Below, piece after piece: positions 5,235-7,376 of a DNA stretch of 7,376 nt. The notes under the pieces are model-generated. The model saw only the letters and a list, made by a program, of their open reading frames with translations, did no database searches and was not told the origin of the DNA. This DNA is from Rickettsiales bacterium (GTDB lineage: Bacteria > Pseudomonadota > Alphaproteobacteria > Rickettsiales > UBA3002): positions 1 through 7,376 of the forward strand of contig JAJTIB010000170.1 in NCBI GenBank assembly GCA_021300075.1. Direction: 5' to 3'. How positions within the stretch are numbered: the stretch's first letter is position 1; every line of letters starts with the position of its first letter. The translations under genes were made by a program, and so were the position numbers.

Positions 5235-6029
5235 TCACGCGGCGAGCAGGCCTTTGAGTGTCGGGTAAATGACGGGGGAGGCGGCGACGATGCTTCCGGC
5301 TTCCATGTTTACCTCACCACCATCAAGTGCTGCGACGACACCGCCCGCCTCGCGCACGAGGAGTATGCCCGCGGCCATGTCCCAGCTATTGAGGCGGTGA
5401 TACCAGGTGCCATCAAGCCGTCCAGCGGCTACATAGGCAAGGTCGAGTGCGGCGGAGCCAGAACAGCGCACGACCGCGCCGTGGTCGGTCACGCGTTCGA
5501 GCCGCGCCACCATCTGGGTGTAGCCCTCGCGCCATTTGCGCGGCGAGGAGGTCGATAAAAGCGCATCCTCATGACGGGAAGCGACATGGAGCTTGTAGTT
5601 ATTGACGGTCGCGCCGTGGCCTTTTTCGGCGACGAAAAGCTCGTCGTGAATTGGATCATAGATGACGCCGGCGACACTCGCCCAGGTACCGTCCGATTGT
5701 AATTCCTGGGCGGCGACTGAAACGCAGAAATAGGGAATAGCGCGCATGAAATTGGTGGTGCCGTCGATGGGGTCAATGCAGAAGCGTTTGCTGGTATCTT
5801 TGCCCGGGATGCTGCCGCTTTCTTCCGTCATGAAGCTGAAATTCGGGCGGGCATGCCCTAATTCTTCCATCAATATTTTTTCGGTGCGTAAATCGGCGTT
5901 GGTAACGAAATTTGCTGCCCCTTTTTTGGAGACTTGTAGTTTATCGACCTCACCAAAATCGCGCACTAAGGCTTTGGCTGATTTCAAGACAGCGCGGGTC
6001 ATGACGTTGAGGAGTGCGGACTGGGACAT
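5235..6029 (-). CDS. suhB: Inositol-1-monophosphatase family protein (SuhB-like)
   Basis: Mg2+-dependent phosphatase of the inositol monophosphatase family, which hydrolyses inositol 1-phosphate and related sugar phosphates. E. coli SuhB also acts in rRNA transcription complexes. From the Met at 6029 the product is 264 residues, the usual length. Metal-site motifs are complete: TEES (68-71), DPIDGTTNF (86-94) and WDMAAG (216-221), with GVIYDP and FVAEKGHGA between. The start is debatable. Met at 6029 begins MSQSALLNVM, which I recognise as the usual alphaproteobacterial N-terminus, but its upstream signal is weak (TGAG, 6-nt spacer). An in-frame ATG at 6122 has GAGG 10 nt upstream and would add 31 residues of unfamiliar, basic sequence, giving 295. 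It converges on thiE with 27 bp between stops and diverges from the proline-rich gene. Substrate is unknown. The family assignment is secure. Confidence 0.9.
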   Translation of the reverse strand: MSQSALLNVMTRAVLKSAKALVRDFGEVDKLQVSKKGAANFVTNADLRTEKILMEELGHARPNFSFMTEESGSIPGKDTSKRFCIDPIDGTTNFMRAIPYFCVSVAAQELQSDGTWASVAGVIYDPIHDELFVAEKGHGATVNNYKLHVASRHEDALLSTSSPRKWREGYTQMVARLERVTDHGAVVRCSGSAALDLAYVAAGRLDGTWYHRLNSWDMAAGILLVREAGGVVAALDGGEVNMEAGSIVAASPVIYPTLKGLLAA

Positions 6030-6203
6030 GTCCGGCTCAGTAAAGTAATCAGCGACATCACGCAAGCATTTCAACCGAACGGGCTGAAAATGCGGATGTT
6101 TTGCCTGTGCATATCGCTTCATAAGAAACTTGCCTCACGCCGCCCCGCTTTGCTACGAATGAGAAGTTCCTCGGCATTTTCAAAGAGAAAAATAAGAAGA
6201 ATT

Positions 6204-7376
6204 ATGTCTCATGCCTTAATGTTACGCGCGCCGCGCCAGGTTCTTGCTTGCTGTCTGCTGGCCGTCCTGGTTGTGTTTGCAGGCAAGGCGGGTGAGGCGC
6301 AGACACGCCCACTTATTCCCGATAAGCCGAGTGTCGAAGTCCATCTTGAAGTTCTGCGCGCCTTAAAAGCCAATGCCGCGGTGACCAGCTTTTCTGCCCC
6401 GATAACGCAAGTAACGGTGGTAAATAAAATGCCGGACGCGGAGTCGTCAACCTACGCGCCTTCGGGGCGAAAAATTCCCTCCGAGCAGCCGATGCTTGGT
6501 CAGTATGATGCCGGTTCCGGCCTGTCACAGGGTGTCCCGAAAAATGCCCCATTTGCTCGCAAGTCTCCTTCTGACCGGCCCTCGGTGAAGGCGGCTTCAA
6601 AACCCGCTCCTGTTAAGAAATCCGGCCCTGCTAGAGCGCCCGCGTCTGCCATCTCCTCCGCCGTGAAGAAAACAGCACCCCCATCGCCAACCAGTATTTC
6701 TCCACCCGTTGCCGCTACGTCTGCAGCGGATTTAAAGGCGGAAGCCGCATTGATGAAAGACCTGGAGAAGGAAGCGCCTTCGGTGAAGGTGACTAAGGCT
6801 CCCGTTCCGCATGATACGGTGTCGGCTGCTCCTGCTGAGAAGGAGGTGCAAGCTGCATCACCTCCGCCTGCGCCCCAGCCAACACCTCAGCTTGTACCGG
6901 AAAAACCCGCACCAGATCTTCCGCCTTTACCCGCGCCAGACGCTGCGCTGCCAGTCGCACCGGCGGTGAAAGAAATTAAAACCGCCTCACCACCGCCTGC
7001 GCCAAAGCCTGCGCCCCAGCCGACACCTCAGCTTGTACCGGAAAAACCCGCACCAGATCTTCCGCCTTTACCTGCGCCAGACGCTGCGCTGCCAGTCGCA
7101 CCGGCGGTGAAAGAAGTTAAACCCGTATCACCCCCGCCTGCGCCAAAGCCTGCACCACAGCCGACACCGGAAATCGCAGTACCGGATCTGCCGCCTCTGC
7201 CCGTTCCAGATATGCAGGAGAGTCCGGTTATCCCCGTGCCGCCGCCAGTACCAAAAATAGTATCACCGGAAATCCTTTCACCCACGGCACCGCTGGCAGC
7301 GAAGCCTGAAGCGAAAAAACCGGCAGAGGTACTGGTCGTCAAAAAAGATGCCGGTAAAGAACTGCCGCCACTTCCA
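6204..7376 (+). CDS. Secreted proline-rich repeat protein, 3' end outside window
   Basis: An open frame of 391 codons from ATG 6204 runs to the last base without a stop. AAGAAG lies 4 nt before the ATG; Met6 at 6219 is an alternative start. Residues 1-32 look like a Sec signal peptide: basic R8 and R11, a hydrophobic core from about V13 to F25, and a likely cut after GEA (32) before QTRPLIP. Residues 33-125 are mixed sequence without a recognised domain. From about 125 the chain is dominated by Pro, Ala, Lys, Val and Ser. Between about 220 and 335 it contains two nearly identical 47-residue units, with SPPPAPKPAPQPTP and APDLPPLPAPDAALPVAP segments, plus a shorter third. Such a chain would be an extended periplasmic linker. 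A periplasmic or cell-wall-binding C-terminal domain (for example OmpA-like) might follow, but it is not in view and no function can be assigned. It is divergent from suhB. Confidence 0.8.
   Translation, partial: MSHALMLRAPRQVLACCLLAVLVVFAGKAGEAQTRPLIPDKPSVEVHLEVLRALKANAAVTSFSAPITQVTVVNKMPDAESSTYAPSGRKIPSEQPMLGQYDAGSGLSQGVPKNAPFARKSPSDRPSVKAASKPAPVKKSGPARAPASAISSAVKKTAPPSPTSISPPVAATSAADLKAEAALMKDLEKEAPSVKVTKAPVPHDTVSAAPAEKEVQAASPPPAPQPTPQLVPEKPAPDLPPLPAPDAALPVAPAVKEIKTASPPPAPKPAPQPTPQLVPEKPAPDLPPLPAPDAALPVAPAVKEVKPVSPPPAPKPAPQPTPEIAVPDLPPLPVPDMQESPVIPVPPPVPKIVSPEILSPTAPLAAKPEAKKPAEVLVVKKDAGKELPPLP
6866..7211 (+). repeat. In-frame tandem 141-bp repeats in the proline-rich gene
   Basis: Unit 1 spans 6866-7006 and unit 2 spans 7007-7147, a period of exactly 141 bp (47 codons). 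They differ at about seven positions by eye, several of them silent. A third, partial and diverged unit follows at about 7148-7211, starting GCCTGCACCACAGCC. The similarity at DNA level, including synonymous sites, points to a fairly recent duplication by slippage or unequal recombination. It also makes this stretch prone to assembly collapse. Confidence 0.9.

Noticed and set aside
6240..6251. Lipobox-like VLAC ending at Cys16 of the proline-rich protein.
   Set aside because: Leu at -2 is atypical, the hydrophobic core lies mostly after the Cys, and the segment before it contains two arginines. A signal peptidase I site near residue 32 fits better.
7028..7342. Reverse-strand Gly/Thr/Ser-rich frame resembling a repeat surface protein.
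   Set aside because: It is the complement of the proline-rich repeats: CCx and GCx codons read backwards give Gly, Ser and Thr. The forward frame has a start, a signal peptide and continuity.

Overview
The window is chromosomal DNA with fairly GC-rich coding sequence and reads as an alphaproteobacterium. The basis is the gene order tkt-gap-pgk-(small gene)-fba-thiE, a compact class I (DhnA-type) aldolase, and a SuhB whose N-terminus (SALLNVM) I associate with that class. A Rhodospirillales-like or Micavibrio-like relative is my best guess, from memory of the families and not from a search.

Layout: 1-430 is the 3' end of transketolase. 541-1539 is glyceraldehyde-3-phosphate dehydrogenase. 1540-2006 is an unusually long and AT-richer gap holding a consensus-like promoter, a repeat-derived hairpin and a small reverse-strand ORF with a good ribosome binding site. 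2007-3245 is phosphoglycerate kinase, overlapped at its 3' end by a small gene of unknown function (3217-3546). 3598-4527 is class I fructose-bisphosphate aldolase, joined by a 4-nt overlap to thiE (4524-5207). Convergent to this is an inositol-monophosphatase family gene (suhB, 5235-6029 or to 6122). Divergent from it is a secreted, extremely proline-rich protein that runs off the right edge (6204-7376).

The plus-strand genes form a central carbon block. Transketolase, GAPDH, PGK and aldolase interconvert pentose phosphates, triose phosphates and hexose bisphosphate. ThiE makes the thiamine phosphate from which transketolase's cofactor is built, so enzyme and cofactor supply are encoded together. 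suhB and the proline-rich gene form a separate, divergently arranged pair.

The points most worth a second look are: a GAPDH lacking the residues that normally enforce NAD specificity; the antisense ORF and promoter between gap and pgk; two decayed copies of a CCCGCGAAAGC-type intergenic palindrome on either side of gap; the unnamed gene overlapping pgk; and a recent 141-bp in-frame duplication in the proline-rich protein. I see no CRISPR array, tRNA, rRNA, insertion sequence or defence system. Most of the window is ordinary metabolic sequence.
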